Below, piece after piece: positions 39,359 through 53,153 of a DNA stretch of 64,000 nt (the stretch's first letter is position 1; every line of letters begins with the position of its first letter). Made by a program: the position numbers and the translations under genes. The notes under the pieces are model-generated. The model searched no databases. It saw only the letters and a list, made by a program, of their open reading frames with translations, and was not told the DNA's origin. Location: assembly GCA_029931535.1 (NCBI GenBank), contig JAQPZY010001414.1:1566001-1630000 (forward strand). The letters are read 5' to 3'. The stretch comes from Margaritifera margaritifera (lineage: Eukaryota; Mollusca; Bivalvia; Unionida; Margaritiferidae).

Positions 39359-41466
39359 TGATCATGACCCCAGACGTCTTTTCTGTTCAGGCCTTAAGCT
39401 ATTTGTCAACTTATCATTTAGATCTTCTCTACAGTTCAACTTTATCAGATTACGGGAGAACGGTGAGTTTTCTGTTGTCTCACATACATACATACATACA
39501 TACATACATACATACATACATACATACATACATACATACATACATACATACATACATACATACATACATACATACATACATACATACATACATAAATACA
39601 TACATACATACATACATACATACATACATACATACATACATACATACATACATACATACATACATACATACTGTTTGATTTACCTAAACATGTCATAAAA
39701 CAGAAATAGCATGATGTGAATCGAAAAGTTTCAAAGCATACTTGAGCTGAATCACAAATGCGAAATCTGGCATGAACATTTTGGCAATGTTATAATTCAA
39801 ATTATAAAAGTATTGTTCTGTCTTAACATTATCTTTAGGCCATTAATCACCATTAATTTACAATACAGAAGAAACAGCCTAAACAGGAAATATCTTGTTT
39901 TAACATTAATAGTTTGGTATTTCCTGCAAAATAGTAAGCACGTGCCTCGTGTAGATGCATTAGGGTAATGGCCAGGGCCAGCATTACAAACTCATGCACG
40001 TCATGTAATGTTATTTTGGGTAACACCAGATCATGTCATCATGATGTTTATCCAACTGAGCTTACCTGTTTGATAATTCCTCAAAAGTTCTTATGTGTCG
40101 ACAATTACAGCATTAGGCATAAAGCCTTTAACAATAGCATGAAAAATTACAAGAAAACTAATTATATAATAGCTTATAGAAGAAAATCCAAAAACTTGCG
40201 TTTATTCAGCTGTAAATTAAAAACAAAAATGTCAAGAAAATTGTTTGTTATGGCTGGTCAAGGGACATGAAACTATTATAGAGACATTCATTTATAACAA
40301 TTTATTCATCCTACCAGTGCATGTTTGTTTCATTTGTAACTAAGTACAATTCAAACAAATTAAAAATCTGCAAGCGGGAATTGTTCTCTTTTTTTTTTAT
40401 TTCGATGAAAACTTCTTATTTTGGTGAAGTTGTATATGTTTGGATTTCTCTTAAGGAATCATAGCCATTCATTGGTTGGGTTTTTCTTTTATTTATCAGG
40501 TATCTAATATTCTCACCATTCATTTTTGAGGGAATATGTTACATGTAAATTGTGCGAAAGTAACTTCCTTGATCATGACCCCAGACGTCTTTTCTGTTCA
40601 GGCCTTAAGCTATTTGTCAACTTATCATTTAGATCTTCTCTACAGTTCAACTTTATCAGATTACGGGAGAACGGTGAGTTTTCTGTTGTCTCACATACAT
40701 ACATACATACATACATACATACATACATACATACATACATACATACATACATACATACATACATACATACATACATACATACATACATACATACATACAT
40801 ACATACATACATACATTCATCCATGCATACATCCATCCAAACATCCATCCATCCATTCATCCATCCATCCATCCATCCATACATCCATCCATACATACAT
40901 GCATGCATGCATGCATACATACATACATACATACATACATACATACATACATACATACATACATACATACATACATACATACATACATACATACATACAT
41001 ACATACATACATACATACATACATACATACATACATACATACATACATACATACATACATAAATACATACATAAATACATACATACATACATACTTTTTG
41101 ATTTACATAAACATGTCATAAAACAGAAATAGCATGATGTGAATCGAAAAGTTTCAAAGCATACTTGAGCTGAATCACAAATGCGAAATCTGGCATGAAC
41201 ATTTTGGCAATGTTATAATTCAAATTATAAAAGTATTGTTCTGTCTTAACAATTTATTCATCCTACCAGTGTATGTTTCTTTCATTTGTAACTAAGTACA
41301 ATTAAAACAAATTAAAAATCTGCAAGCGGGAATTGTTTTATTTTTATTTCGATTAAAACATCTCATTCTGGTGAAGTTGTATATGTTTGGATTTATCTTA
41401 AGGAAGCATAGCCATTCAGTGGTTGGGTTTTTCTTTTATATATCAGGTATCTAATATTCTCACCAT
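39359..41466. repeat. tandem segmental duplication carrying CATA microsatellites
   Basis: Unit A (39359 to about 40510) and unit B (about 40570-41466) share the same left block ('atgaccccagacgtcttttc'), a (CATA)n tract and the right blocks 'catgtcataaaacagaaata' and 'ctgcaagcgggaattgtt'. Unit A has about 460 bp of extra sequence between these blocks. The tetranucleotide tracts are about 39482-39670 and 40691-41095, the second with CATC/CATG interruptions. ORFs reading Tyr-Ile-His-Thr or Met-Tyr-Val-Cys repeats come from the tracts and are not genes. Confidence 0.8.
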
Positions 41467-41825
41467 TTTATATCATTTAAATGAACTGTGTCCTTTTTTT
41501 TCTTTCTTCAAAATATGTTCTTGTATTTGTTTTCTATTATTAGGAAAATCTAGCATATATTCCTAGATTATAAAATCATCCTGCGTCGGAGTTAGAACGG
41601 AAAGTTAAAAACGTCCGTAGAGTCTGGTGACATACTGTAGTTATACAAACTGTAATTATCTAGACTGTAAATATCGAGACAGTAGTTATCGAGGCTGTAG
41701 TTTCTCCAGAACTACGAATCCAAATTGCTTGAGAATATAGTCATTCTCCGTCTTTTTACTGCCTCATAAGACCATGCGATCAGTGGTAAACATCTTCTGT
41801 CCCAACATAACAGTACCATGCAACA

Positions 41826-42065
41826 TGAGGGTGGCCGAGTCGTTTATGCCGCTTGCCAGATCACTCACACATATCACCTCTGTCTGCGTGAGTTCGAGTC
41901 TCGGATAGACCAACTTGGGTATGTGAGAGAGCTTACCAGTAGCTTCCCGTGGGTCGGTGGTTCTTTCCGGGGTCTTCTAGGGTTCTTCCTCCGCCAAATA
42001 TACTGGCCGTTATGTATAGCCTATCATGTGCTGAAAAATGGCGTTAAACCCAATTAAAACCAAAC
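41826..42065 (+). repeat. tRNA-derived SINE
   Basis: Head with an A box (gtggccgagt, 41831-41840) and a B box (gttcgagtc, 41892-41900) at tRNA-like spacing, then a family body ('cttcctccgccaaatatact') and the tail 'gcgttaaacccaattaaaac'. The body recurs inverted at about 62763-62945. Confidence 0.75.
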
Positions 42066-42423
42066 CAAACATAACAACATGAACACAGAAACGAGGCTTT
42101 TTCAATCTTTTCCTACCACAACGGTGAAGACATTTCTTGCCTCTTCTGTCGGGCTTAAATGGGAATCTTCTAACGGTCTTTCCCATAAAACAATCCTGTA
42201 ATATACCGAAGTATCACAAAAATGTTATATCATACCAGTGGTTGAATGATCTTTTAAAAAGTATTTGTTCCTGAATTTTCTTAAAACGTTTGTATCACTT
42301 ATTTGCTAGTATTACTTCGTCTCAACCGTGAGATAGTGAACCACTTATTCTCTTGTTTCAGGTCATCAGATATAACCAGTTTGGTTTTGGATACTGGCAG
42401 GTCTGTTATAGAAAGCTTTCTTG
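42066..42423. other. 5' UTR exon boundary of the desaturase and upstream spacer
   Basis: A pyrimidine-rich acceptor (tctcttgtttcag) ends at about 42361, about 62 bp before the ATG. The coding exon therefore probably begins with spliced 5' UTR, and a further upstream non-coding exon was not located. Confidence 0.5.
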
Positions 42424-43300
42424 ATGGCATTGGGAAGTTCAAACGAGGAAACTGAAAAGGTGCATCACGGTAAACTCAAGGATATACAAGATGAAGTGCC
42501 TCATATGAAACTCCGGGATATAAAAGACGAGGTGTATCATGGGAACTTGCAGGATATACAAGCTCAAGTCCTTGAACTAAACTATCCAACTTTACTTCAA
42601 ATAAAAAACGCCATCCCGAACAGACTCTTTAAAGCAAACATTTGTATATCAATGTACTTCTTCTTCAAAGATGTAGCCATAATAGTAGGCCTATACATAT
42701 TAATAAGCTACGCAAAAAGTGTTCTTCCAATGTTCCTTATATATTTGCTGACGCCAGTCTACTGGATACTGCAGGGCGCGTTCTTCACGGGTATCTTTGT
42801 CCTAGGTCACGACTGCGGCCACGGATCCTTCTCCAGATATAGCCTTCTAAACGACATTGTTGGAACGATTGTCCACACTGTCGTTCTGACTCCATACTAC
42901 CCGTGGAAACTGTCCCACCGGAACCATCACAAACACACGGGAAATATGGACAAGGATGAGGTGTTCTACCCGCACAGAGAGAGAGACCACGACGGGAAAG
43001 GATATACGTCACTGTTTGGTCTAGGAATAGGCTGGTTCTACTATCTGGTAAAAGGCTACCGACCTCGTGCCATTAGCCACTTTAAATTGAGGGAGGCCAT
43101 GTTTAGCGACCACGTGACGAGATGTGCCCTATCGCTGGCGGTCATGTTCGGTTGGGGATGCTGTCTCCTGTATTACATGCAGATGTTCGGTTTCTTGAAT
43201 CTGACGTACTATTATCTGGTTCCCGAGGCAATCTTTGCTTCCTGGATTGTCATTCTCACCTTTCTCCACCACACTGAGGAAAATGTACCATGGTTTTCTG
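42424..43300 (+). CDS. methyl-end (omega6/delta12-type) fatty acid desaturase, exon 1
   Basis: Codons 1-292 plus one base, ending at a GTGAGT donor. Residues about 12-46 hold three degenerate repeats of a D-I-(Q/K)-x-(E/Q)-V unit, then several membrane segments. The first two histidine boxes of membrane di-iron desaturases are HDCGH and HRNHH, and HHTEENVPWF follows near the end. Box spacing and the HDCGH form fit the FAD2/omega-x class rather than front-end or delta9 desaturases. This endoplasmic-reticulum enzyme introduces double bases into C18 acyl chains towards the methyl end. Joined to 53154-53437 it gives about 386 residues, normal for the family. Confidence 0.88.
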
Positions 43301-45419
43301 GTGAGTACAAGATTACAGGGATTTCTGTAATTCTTTACTTCATGAAATTTTATGAAAGATAAATGTATAGGGTCTATGAGCATCTATGTCAACCTTTGCA
43401 AATAAAGATTTTGGTCACTGAATGAAATTATTAAAAAGATATCACACATGCGAAAAAGTATATACACTCTAAGGGATCGTAAACCTTCAAGTCGCTTACA
43501 CTGAATTTGCCTGAAAGAAAACAGGTATTCTGAGAACTAAAATTTAAGCCATCTTATGAATGGCAAAATTCCACCAATGATTTTTGAAAATGATAAAAAC
43601 AACGAACATTCTTGTCACTGAATGATGATAGCACGTAGAACAAGTTTAATTGATATGAATACATGCTCAGTACCATTCTTTTCTTTAATATCTTGTCTGC
43701 ACCAAAATGCTATTAGTAATTCTCTCACATATTTAGTCCTTTCTCCTTAAACATAATATTAGGGAGACAATACGCAACTGTGCCTGCGCAATAGCCAATC
43801 AATGATGTCGGATCAGAAACCTTTCGGAGGCTACCAACAAATTGTTCATTCGCACGGACGAGGAAAGCCTCTTCACACCCTGCTTTCCAATAACCAAATA
43901 ATGTATCTGTTTTGTGAAGGAGGTCAAACCTCATCTTCAAATCCTTGAAATTTTTCTCAAATGAGAAATATTCTGAGGTGGCTTTCCAAAAACGTGCCCA
44001 GATCAATGTTAGTAGTTTCATAGTTAAGAATTAGGTCAACATTTTTAATTCAACGACGTAAGCGGCTATTATTGTGTATGCTTCCCTTCAATTATTATTT
44101 TGCCAGCCATTTCACTAGTCGAACTCTTCTTTAGCGGCAATTAGTCTAGCTTTTCTGGTTGGTGAGATTTCTTGAATATAGGAGATGCACAGTTTATCTG
44201 CTTTGGCAAGCGCATGCTTTTTAGTTGCGGATAATCATCGGAAAACTTTGCTGTAACTCTCACATTCACGAAAAGTTGGCAAAGGAGGAAATATATTAGT
44301 AGTATCTAAAAACGAGAAGAATAAGAAATAAAAGTGCATTTGACATTCTTTTTTAAAAATGTATGGCAAGAACAATGAAAGCAAATGAAGAAGAAGTAGA
44401 AAGAGACGATAAATAAGAATAAGAAAATAATACTGAAGGAGGAGGAGAAGAAGCAGAGCTGAAGGGGTAGGAAGAAAGAGACAAAACGAGATAGCCAAGG
44501 AAGTTTAATAGAAGTTGTACTAGAAAGGAATAGTTGTGGTTTGTTGAGCGATTCACCTGGGTCACTCACAGCTGTTAATGTTTCATTACTGAGAGATTCT
44601 AATTTAGTACCATTCTATCTCAGTTTCTTTTGAAATATTCACCAGCCTTTTAATCCGTTCTGTTTTAAGCTGATAACACTAAAAACCAGCAACTTTTCGT
44701 TTTACTTGTATTTCCTCCCCTATCATTATTTCATGCAATGCAGTAGTTCTACAGTAGTAGTAGTATTAATAGTAGTAGTTGTAGTAGTAGTGGTAGTAGT
44801 GGTAGCAGTTGTTGATGCTGTCACCATCCTCATTGCTGTTGCTGCTGTTGTTAGATTGGGCGTATTTTCAACAGAGGTACTAATTTACTTAAATTAACTT
44901 TCATCGTTTACTCGTTGGGCAATATTACAGGGTACAGTTCGTTCTACAGTAATTTTATGATGGAATTTAAAAAATCAAAATAACACTTGGATACTTTTTG
45001 CCACTACCACCTCCCACTAAGAGTAAGTCTAGGACATAACGTTAGGTTGAATACAAAGCAACTATCACCACTGACACCAATTTCCGCCTTTGAAAGATCA
45101 AGAGATGAAGATGAAGTAGTTTTATTTATTTATTTTTTGGTCAAAGCCGAAGATTGATAACAATCCTACTTAAAACAAAAACATTTATTTTGTGAAAATT
45201 TATTTAATAAAATAGTATGTGAAAGGTCTGAGTAAGTCCGATAAATTCAAATCCTTTAAAACTTTAAACTTGCGCGAGATCAAGAACTTGTTTTTTAATT
45301 CACTCAAACCAATGAAATTCATGATTTGGATGGATTATCAGTTAAATAATCAATTGTTTTAATGGCATAATGATCGGAAAACATGAAAACATACCTACTG
45401 CCATCTCTCTCTCTCTCTG

Positions 45420-45500
<81 letters not shown>

Positions 45501-46140
45501 GGTCGACCTTGTAGATTGGTATAGATTCTAAATTCCTTTGTATAATATTGGCTTTAGCCTATAAGAGTGTTAGTGTCATCCTCAGAACCTCAGAATATTA
45601 TATATGCATACGTGAATACATGAGAGACAAAGAGACAGAGAGACAGAGAGAGACAGAGAGAATGGAAGAGTCAGGAAATAAAAGAATGGCAAGAGAGAAT
45701 ATACAAGGCATTGTGTTAATATTATCGGGTATGTTTCCTGCTCTGTGTCTTCAAATTCAAGAATTACAGAAATTTCACATCACAATTTTCATGTAGAAAG
45801 GAAGCAATTTAAAAACAATAATGCTATCGGTTATTGTATGAATATTGCTAGAAAGTAATATGGATCACAAAACACAGTAATTAAGTTAAATTTGGTAGCG
45901 GAAGTAATTACATTGAAAGGTTTTAGTACCAGGTATATTATTTGATCTGTTTAATCACTGTTTTTGGAAAGGGATAAAACTCCGATTTGGTTACTTTTCA
46001 AACAGTATGTAAAGTATGCTTGGTTGGATCTATAGGAGACGGTAAAAAATGGGGGAGGGGGATAACAGACGATAAAAAGGGGAAGCAAAAACTGTTCAGG
46101 GACACTTACGTCTTAACTCTTAAACTTAAACACTTACCTC

Positions 46141-46178
<38 letters not shown>

Positions 46179-46649
46179 TTGTTTGTTTGTGCAAGTTCTA
46201 TTGAACGTAATCGTGTAAATTTGATGTCAATTTTATGTTTTCTGGTGTTGTGAACAGATGACGACGGGAAATCTGTAGGACCCATTAGTGTACAATATAG
46301 CTCAGAAATTCCATGATAATATCTGCAACTGCAAAAGTTGTGAAGTACCAGTATAAAATTATCGTTTTGGTACATTCTCTCTCTACGCGTTCTCATTCAC
46401 ATTTCGCAAAACATATCACAAATAGTATCAGGAAGCTGAATCTACACACATACTGCATCCTGCAACGCCATATCGATTCCAATATCTTGAATTTCAAGAA
46501 TTTCTTTGACGAAATTGACTTTATTTTAGAAATATTTGGAGAGATGACGTCGAAGCGGACGACAAAAAGGAGAGTCGACATTTTGAAAATCAAAATTGAG
46601 ACTGGGTGACAGCAGACCTAAATATCGGAACAAAAATCTCAAAGCTGTT

Positions 46650-47470
46650 TGAGTTTGAATATAAGTATGAGTATGAATATGAGTATGAATATGAGTATAA
46701 GTATGAGTATGAGTATGAGTGTAAGTATGAGTATGAGTATGAGTATGAGTTTGAGTGTGAGTATGAATATGAGTATGAGTTTGAGTACGAGTATGAGTTT
46801 TAGTACGAGTTTGAGTATGGGTATGAGTATGAGTACGAGTTTGAGTATGAGTGTGAGTATGAGTATGAGTACGAGTATGAGTACGAGTATGCGTATGAGT
46901 ACAAGTTTCAGTATGAGTTTGAGTATGAGTATGAGTACGCGTTTGAGTATGAGTTTGAGTATGAGTATAAGTATGAGTATGAGTGTGAGTACTAGTTTGA
47001 GTATGAGTATGAGTTTGAGTACGAGTACGAGTTTGAGTATGAGTATGAGTTTTAGTATGAGTATGAGTTTTAGTATGAGTATGAGTGTGAGTATGAGTAC
47101 GAGTACGAGTTTGAGTACGAGTATGAGTATGAGTATGAGTTGAGTATGAGTATGAGTTTGAGTATTAATAAGAGTACGAGTTTGAGTATGAGTTTGAGTA
47201 TGAGTATGAGTGTGAGTACGAGTTTGAGTATGATCATGAGTTTGAGTATGAGTACGAGTTTGAGTATGAGTATGAGTTTTAGTATGAGTATGAATTTTAG
47301 TATGAGTATGAGTATGAGTTTGAATATGGGAATGAGTATCAGTATCAGTATGAGTATGAGTTTGAGTATGAGTGTGAGTGTGAGTGTGAGTGTGAGTGTG
47401 AGTGTGAGTATCAGTATCAGTATCAGTATCAATATCAGCATTAGTATCAGTATCAGTTTGAGTTTCAGTA
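46650..47470. repeat. (GAGTAT)n hexanucleotide satellite, about 0.8 kb
   Basis: Hexamer GAGTAT with variants GAGTTT, GAGTAC, GAGTGT and GAATAT, in short higher-order blocks. Long ORFs on both strands (Met-Ser or Ile-Leu, Thr-His repeats) are by-products of a period divisible by three. Confidence 0.9.
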
Positions 47471-48949
47471 TGAGAACGTTTTATGAAAGCGGAGTCAAAT
47501 TCGAAGATTCTCTTAATAGCACCCAAAGTGATTCAGACATATTTACACAGCTACATTTTAAAGCAAACTGTGGCCAGTGCGAACAATAATTTAACATTGC
47601 ATATCAAAGAGAGCAAAACGATTTAATGATCTTTTAAAGGGAGTAATGTAATTTGTTTATCAGGGTATAACAAGATTTAGAATTTCAATATGCACATAAT
47701 GGAAAATCATATTATGGCCATTAAGAATCCGTCCAAATAGGACAGAATTGTTTTAATTACATTACCCAAGTGGATGTTGAATCAGAACGATTTCTTTTAA
47801 AGCAAGGGGATATATGGGTTTTGTCAAATTGGTGGTGTGGTCATGAAGCGGTTATCAGTATGAATATTTGCAGTTTGCTAACCAATGTGGCGGCCATGGC
47901 AACCCGGTCACTCTTGTTAAGATGCCCTTGAGATGTTCACCAATTAAAATGAGTACAGTTTACGATTAAAGATAACAGCCGATAAATTGTCGCCACGTAC
48001 GAGATCAACAATTTCTGTAGAGAGGAGAAGGGGCTTGGATTTTCTTCCGAACCAGGATATTTTTTATGTACCTCAAGATAATGCATTTGTTTTTACATAT
48101 AATATAATAATACTTTAATATAATGGTTATAGTTAGTTCTTTTTTCTACAAATAAGAGTAAGAATATTTTTCATGCTATTTGGAGGTCGTAAATCTTTTC
48201 AAAAATATCCCCGCCCTGCCCGCCCCCCCCCCCCCATCTCCCCGTTCCAAAAATTAAATAATTAAATGGTCGGTTCCTAGGACTCATAGAAACCCCTCCA
48301 ATCATATCAGTTTTCAAGGTACAGTTCATTTTTTTATGTGATTCATTTGGAAAATCAAGAAAAGTTGTAAAAAATCAAGACAAGAATCGACAGGACTAAT
48401 CAGTTGCAGTGAATGGGTCTAGAAACTTAGTCTACAAAACACTTCTTTAAATTTTTCAATATCTATCATATGTAAAAGATAAGCGGTTTCAACACAAAGC
48501 GGTTTCAATACAAAGGACTGATGCCCGATAAGCGGGAGCCTTTTCTTGTGAATTAAATTGTGGCCGTCATGAGCGAAACCGAACCATGGTGACGGAACTG
48601 CAGATAGTTCTTACTGACTCTGCCTGCTGTAGGTAGAACGACTATGAAGCCGGTTTTGTACGAGAGACAAAGGTTGCTCTAAATAGTAGTTCGAAGAGTG
48701 TCTCATTCAATCACGTCAAAACCCAGGGAAGATTCCATTTCAGAAAAAAGGACCAAAGATTTTGATCCAGACAAGTCGAAGTGCTCAAGAAGGTCGGATA
48801 AGTTCTTGTTCTTGTCTATATCTTTCAATGCATGATGTTATGAAATAGTAGAGTGGTAGCCCTTGATTGTGATAGGAGCTAACTTCTCTGTGGTACTGAG
48901 GTTTCAGAGGGAGAGACGTATTACCGCTCACACCACTGGGAGAAAACTC

Positions 48950-51790
48950 TCCATTTCCCCTCATAGGCTTTCAAAGTGGCGGGCCTTCTTTTCTGTCCAA
49001 AACTTTTTCTGAGAACCGTTTCTTTCTGAGGGCATGCTTGATATGAGTCATGCGTGCAGGTTCAACATCACTTGCGATTGTTGGAGCGGGTGAGGAGAAG
49101 GCAGAATCTTCCTGGGAATCTTCGCATCTAAGTTTAATACTTCGTTGGTCCTTGATTTCTCCTACTTGAGGGAGGCAAGCAGAATTAGAAGGCACTCCGA
49201 TTCCCTCACTTTTAGCAAGATTTGGCAATCAGACGGGTTGGGAACAAGGCGTATGCATCGAGACCGTACCAATTCAAAGAAAGAGCTCGATTGCCCAGGC
49301 TTTCGGTTGTGGGATTGAAGAGACGAAGGTGGGGAGCTTTGCTTTCCATCACATCGCAGATAGGTCTGCGAGAGGTCGGCCTTAGCGGTCACAGATTCAA
49401 CTGAAGACCATGGGGTGAATAGACTATTCAGTGTGAATCGGCTGATTCCGTAGGGATAGTGAGTCCACAAGGACATTGAGCCTGCCTTGGATATGGTTGA
49501 CTTGGTTGTGGATCTATCGACAATGACACCACCTGAGAAAAGAGGTCCTGGATAGAAATGAGGACGCCATTTTTAAGACAATATCTCCTGCTACAATTGA
49601 AATTCATTCAACATGGCATTCATCTCTACGAGAGTGATGTATAATGAGCTCTCTCTGAATTCTTGGAAGGAGAGCAGGATGTGTACACACCTACCTGTCG
49701 TGCTGGCGTCTGTACAGATTGTAATTTTAGGCGGCTGATCCTGCAGCGGGATGCCCGTGGTAAGCCAAGTGAGGTGCTCGCAGTTGGTAAGAAAGGCTCT
49801 CATACAATCCGAAATTCGTCTCGCTTTGTCCAGTGAACAAAATTTCGATCGCCACAGGGATATGAGAGTCATCTGCATTGGTCTTACGAAATGGAGGCTT
49901 AGGACGAGGAGATCCGCTACTGCATTGAGGAAAGCCAAGTTTGAAGAAATTCCCGAACTGAAATTTGATTCTTTGAGCGAATAGTAGGCACCACTGAGAT
50001 GATTTTCAAGCACGTTCCCATGGGAGACAGACTGTGTTCAAAGGGGTTTTCAATTTTATACCTTAATGATTCAAATGCTATGATGTGATGAGATCGAATT
50101 TGTCCTGGTTGGCAAGGAATTCACGGCAAAGCAGAAGAGAGACAATGGATGTATGCTTTGTTATAAAAGATCATTCACCTGGTGCTTTTGTAGAAGGTCG
50201 TCCAGCTTATTAGAAGTCATAGACGTGGAGGTGGCTTGGAGGTGCAACACGACAATGTCCATGATTTTCATGAAGAAGTAATATTAAGACAGAAAGGGAG
50301 TGCCCTGAAATGATACACTGTATAGCTGAACGCGAACATCAGGGATTTCTGGGAGCACCTGTGAATGAAAATGTGAAGGTACGCATCTTGCAAGTATAGG
50401 CTGACTGCAAAGCTTCCATCATGAGCGGCCTTTAAAACCAATCTCTCTGTCCCCATTCTGAACCGAGGTGCCCGAATATAACCGACTGAGAGAGGTTAGA
50501 TGTATGACGGGGAAAAGATTTCCACATGAAAAAATTCTGGAGTAAAATTCCGGTAAGATTGCGTTGCGAACAATCTCCACCGTCCTTTTTCTAATGAGAT
50601 TGTTGATTTCGGCTTTGCATACGTCTCTGGTCTAGAGGCCCTCTAAGACGATTTGCAAGACCCACGGGCCGTCGGGGCTAAGTCTCTTCCATTTGAAAGC
50701 AAGTTGCTGGAATCTTGCCATGTCAACCCAACCCCCCAACCCCTTCCCCCCAACCACCACCACCATGATATTGAGTAAATATCACATTTTCCACGAGAAG
50801 GAGGCTTCCGGGGAGAGAAACTGGATCGAAACCTAACCTCGTCTCCCCGTGTCTTGTCATGCATATCACTTTGAAACTGGGTTCTCGTTCATGGAAATGG
50901 TTTGGTGGATGGTTTCCCCATTGGCATACCTTGAACGGGAGAGGTCTTACTGTTTCTCTGATCGCTTCTCGGAAACAAAGGCTGGACATTGGGTCATTGG
51001 GCTGTGAGAGGTTTGCCTCTCTGGCGAGCTGTTTGATCATCGGTGGAAGAGAAGATTAGAAGAAAGCAATTCAGATCTGTGGTGTCTTTGAGGTGATCTT
51101 TCATAGAAACGGACGTGGAAAGAAAGGCACATCTTTCCGCAAGCTGTGGATTACCCTGGCGCAGCCATGACATTGGAAACTAAGTGCTGAACTGCTCTGT
51201 TAAGGCACATGCGTCATATTAGAGGTGTTCTCGACGGATCGGTCTAGGCTGTGTTCAGACTGCTGAAAAAATAGCTATCGAAACCAAGCAGAGCACGGAT
51301 ACTATCGCTACGACATTCCAAACTACATGCTTAGTGTCGAGGAAGGACTTTCGGTCAATACGTGCAGAAGAAGGTTTTGACATTTCCATGCTAGCAACTT
51401 CTCTGTCATCGGCTTGAATATCAATGTGAAAAATAGGTGCTTGTGTCTTGCAGAAAACCGGGTTGAAATTTAATTGAAGTGTTGAAACTGCCTGTGAAAG
51501 CAAGGCAGTATATGAGCGACTTGACCAGACTGGGGTAATTGTTTGAATGACAGCTGGTCTTTCTTGACTAATAAATCGACCGACGCGTAAACTTTATAAA
51601 TGGCCATTGACGGAGTAGCTGCAGACGGAAAAATCTCTGGCAGCAAAATCGGGACAACATATTCAATCGATTCGTGTAACGCCGAGTCTTCCATAGATAT
51701 CGTCGGATCGAGAAAGGAACATAGCGCTAGTGAACATGAATCTTCAAACATAGAAGAGTAGAGTGATAGTGAAGCCTCCGGCTATGCGTG
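48950..51790 (-). pseudogene. decayed DIRS-like retroelement
   Basis: Minus-strand fragments: an RT block (SLYLQDAYLHIFIH and YHFRALPFCL, 50456-50268), an RNase H block (PPKITICTDASTTGRCVHIL, about 49745-49680) and an upstream region (51.75-50.6 kb) with gag-like position. The RT-RNase H pattern with 'LDAYxHIPI...FRALPFGL' and 'TDAS' resembles DIRS-type elements (recalled). No recombinase or terminal repeats were identified, and all frames are broken. Confidence 0.5.
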
Positions 51791-52519
51791 CGACGAGTCA
51801 GCTGACAATGCAAGTAGTGTGCAACAATGAACAAGGATGGATGTTTAGCCATCGACGGTCAGGGACTGGTACCGAGCTTCCGAAAATCGAGCGCTGCCGT
51901 AGTCGGCACCAGGTCGCAAAGGAGATTAAAATTTTGAAGAGCATATCCCATGCCGGTCCGCAATACCTCCAGGAGTCCTGTACCGAGTAACGTAAGACAG
52001 TTCACCGATTCCGGTGCCGGTTATACAATGAAACCAAATCAGAGCGGGGGCTGGACGCAATGAATAAAGAAATATGCCCAGTTAAATTGCATGCATTATC
52101 TTCCAACATGTAATAACAAAACAAATACTTGACATAATTCATAAACAAGGTCGAGTACTGAGGTGAACAGAAAATATCATACACCATAGAGCAGGTACTA
52201 AAGATGGCGCTGACAAGCTTATTATATCATGAAGTTAGACAATTGAAGTGCAAAATATTCGTCTACGATGATAATAGAGAAATAGATAGCTAAATAGATG
52301 GAGTATATATCCCTGCTGTGAGAAAACTCCAAAGAATTAGTCAACTGGTCGAAAGGTACAACTGAAAGCACGAGCTGAAGTAGTAACTGACGATCGATGG
52401 GATTTGGCGCCAATCTTCCAAGGGAGACCATACTTGCCTGACTTACACCCTAGCAAGCAGATGACTTTCACCACTTCTGTTCCTAAAACAGGTCAAACCC
52501 GTGGCTGACATCTTTCTCA

Positions 52520-52584
<65 letters not shown>

Positions 52585-53153
52585 CGATGTATTGCATGTA
52601 TTCCTAACGTATTATGATCGGGTACCGCATTTCAAAAGGAAATGATTTTCGCTGAACATACATTGGTAGACAAAGTGATGGTCAAAAATGTGTAGTGCTG
52701 CAAATAGCAAATTTCTCTTTCGCTCACAAATGATAATTTTACTGAAAAAAAAGAATTTTATTTTAAAAAATGCTAAATGTAGAAAGACATAGCTTGATGA
52801 AATTAAGTTTAGTCTTCCGTTGCTCATATACTTCAAATTTGTGGGAGGTTATCTATAGCTGGTCCGGTAATTAGAATTCTCTTTATCTGAAGTACACTGT
52901 ATTGTCCTTTAAGTCCTTTTAAAAGGAAGAAAGAAGGAATTATTTTTATTTTAAATTTTTCCGCTGAATTGCATCAGCGCACATGCTTGGTAAAGAGAAT
53001 TTCAAATGTAAGATACTTGCCTGTCAAATGGTGTGAGACATAGTTGACTTCTACAGAAGACATAAAGATGTAAACATCTGCACACAAGAGAAAGATAAGG
53101 TTAACAAACCAACCTTACTGTTGCTTTTATCCTTGTATACTTTCTATTTTCAG

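Larger units (their letters stand above)
43301..53153 (+). other. desaturase intron, 9,853 bp
   Basis: GT at 43301 and AG at 53152-53153; the split codon phase is consistent on both sides. Contents: (GTA)n around 44750-44870, (CT)n at 45403-45497, a T34 run at 46142-46175, the GAGTAT satellite at 46650-47470, a decayed retroelement at about 48950-51790 and (GA)n at 52523-52580. No other gene is supported. Confidence 0.8.

Noticed and set aside
39359..41132. Long ORFs of Tyr-Ile-His-Thr and Met-Tyr-Val-Cys repeats
   Set aside because: They are translations of the (CATA)n microsatellite in every frame, with no independent coding evidence.
41826..41910. A possible tRNA gene
   Set aside because: A and B boxes are present but no cloverleaf with a proper acceptor stem closes; the downstream body and tail identify a SINE.
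43725..44021. 98-codon antisense ORF in the desaturase intron
   Set aside because: No recognisable domain, splice context or repeat; left as a chance ORF.
46639..47589. ORFs of 120-295 codons with Met-Ser, Ile-Leu or Thr-His repeats
   Set aside because: Produced by the GAGTAT hexamer satellite, open on both strands for compositional reasons.
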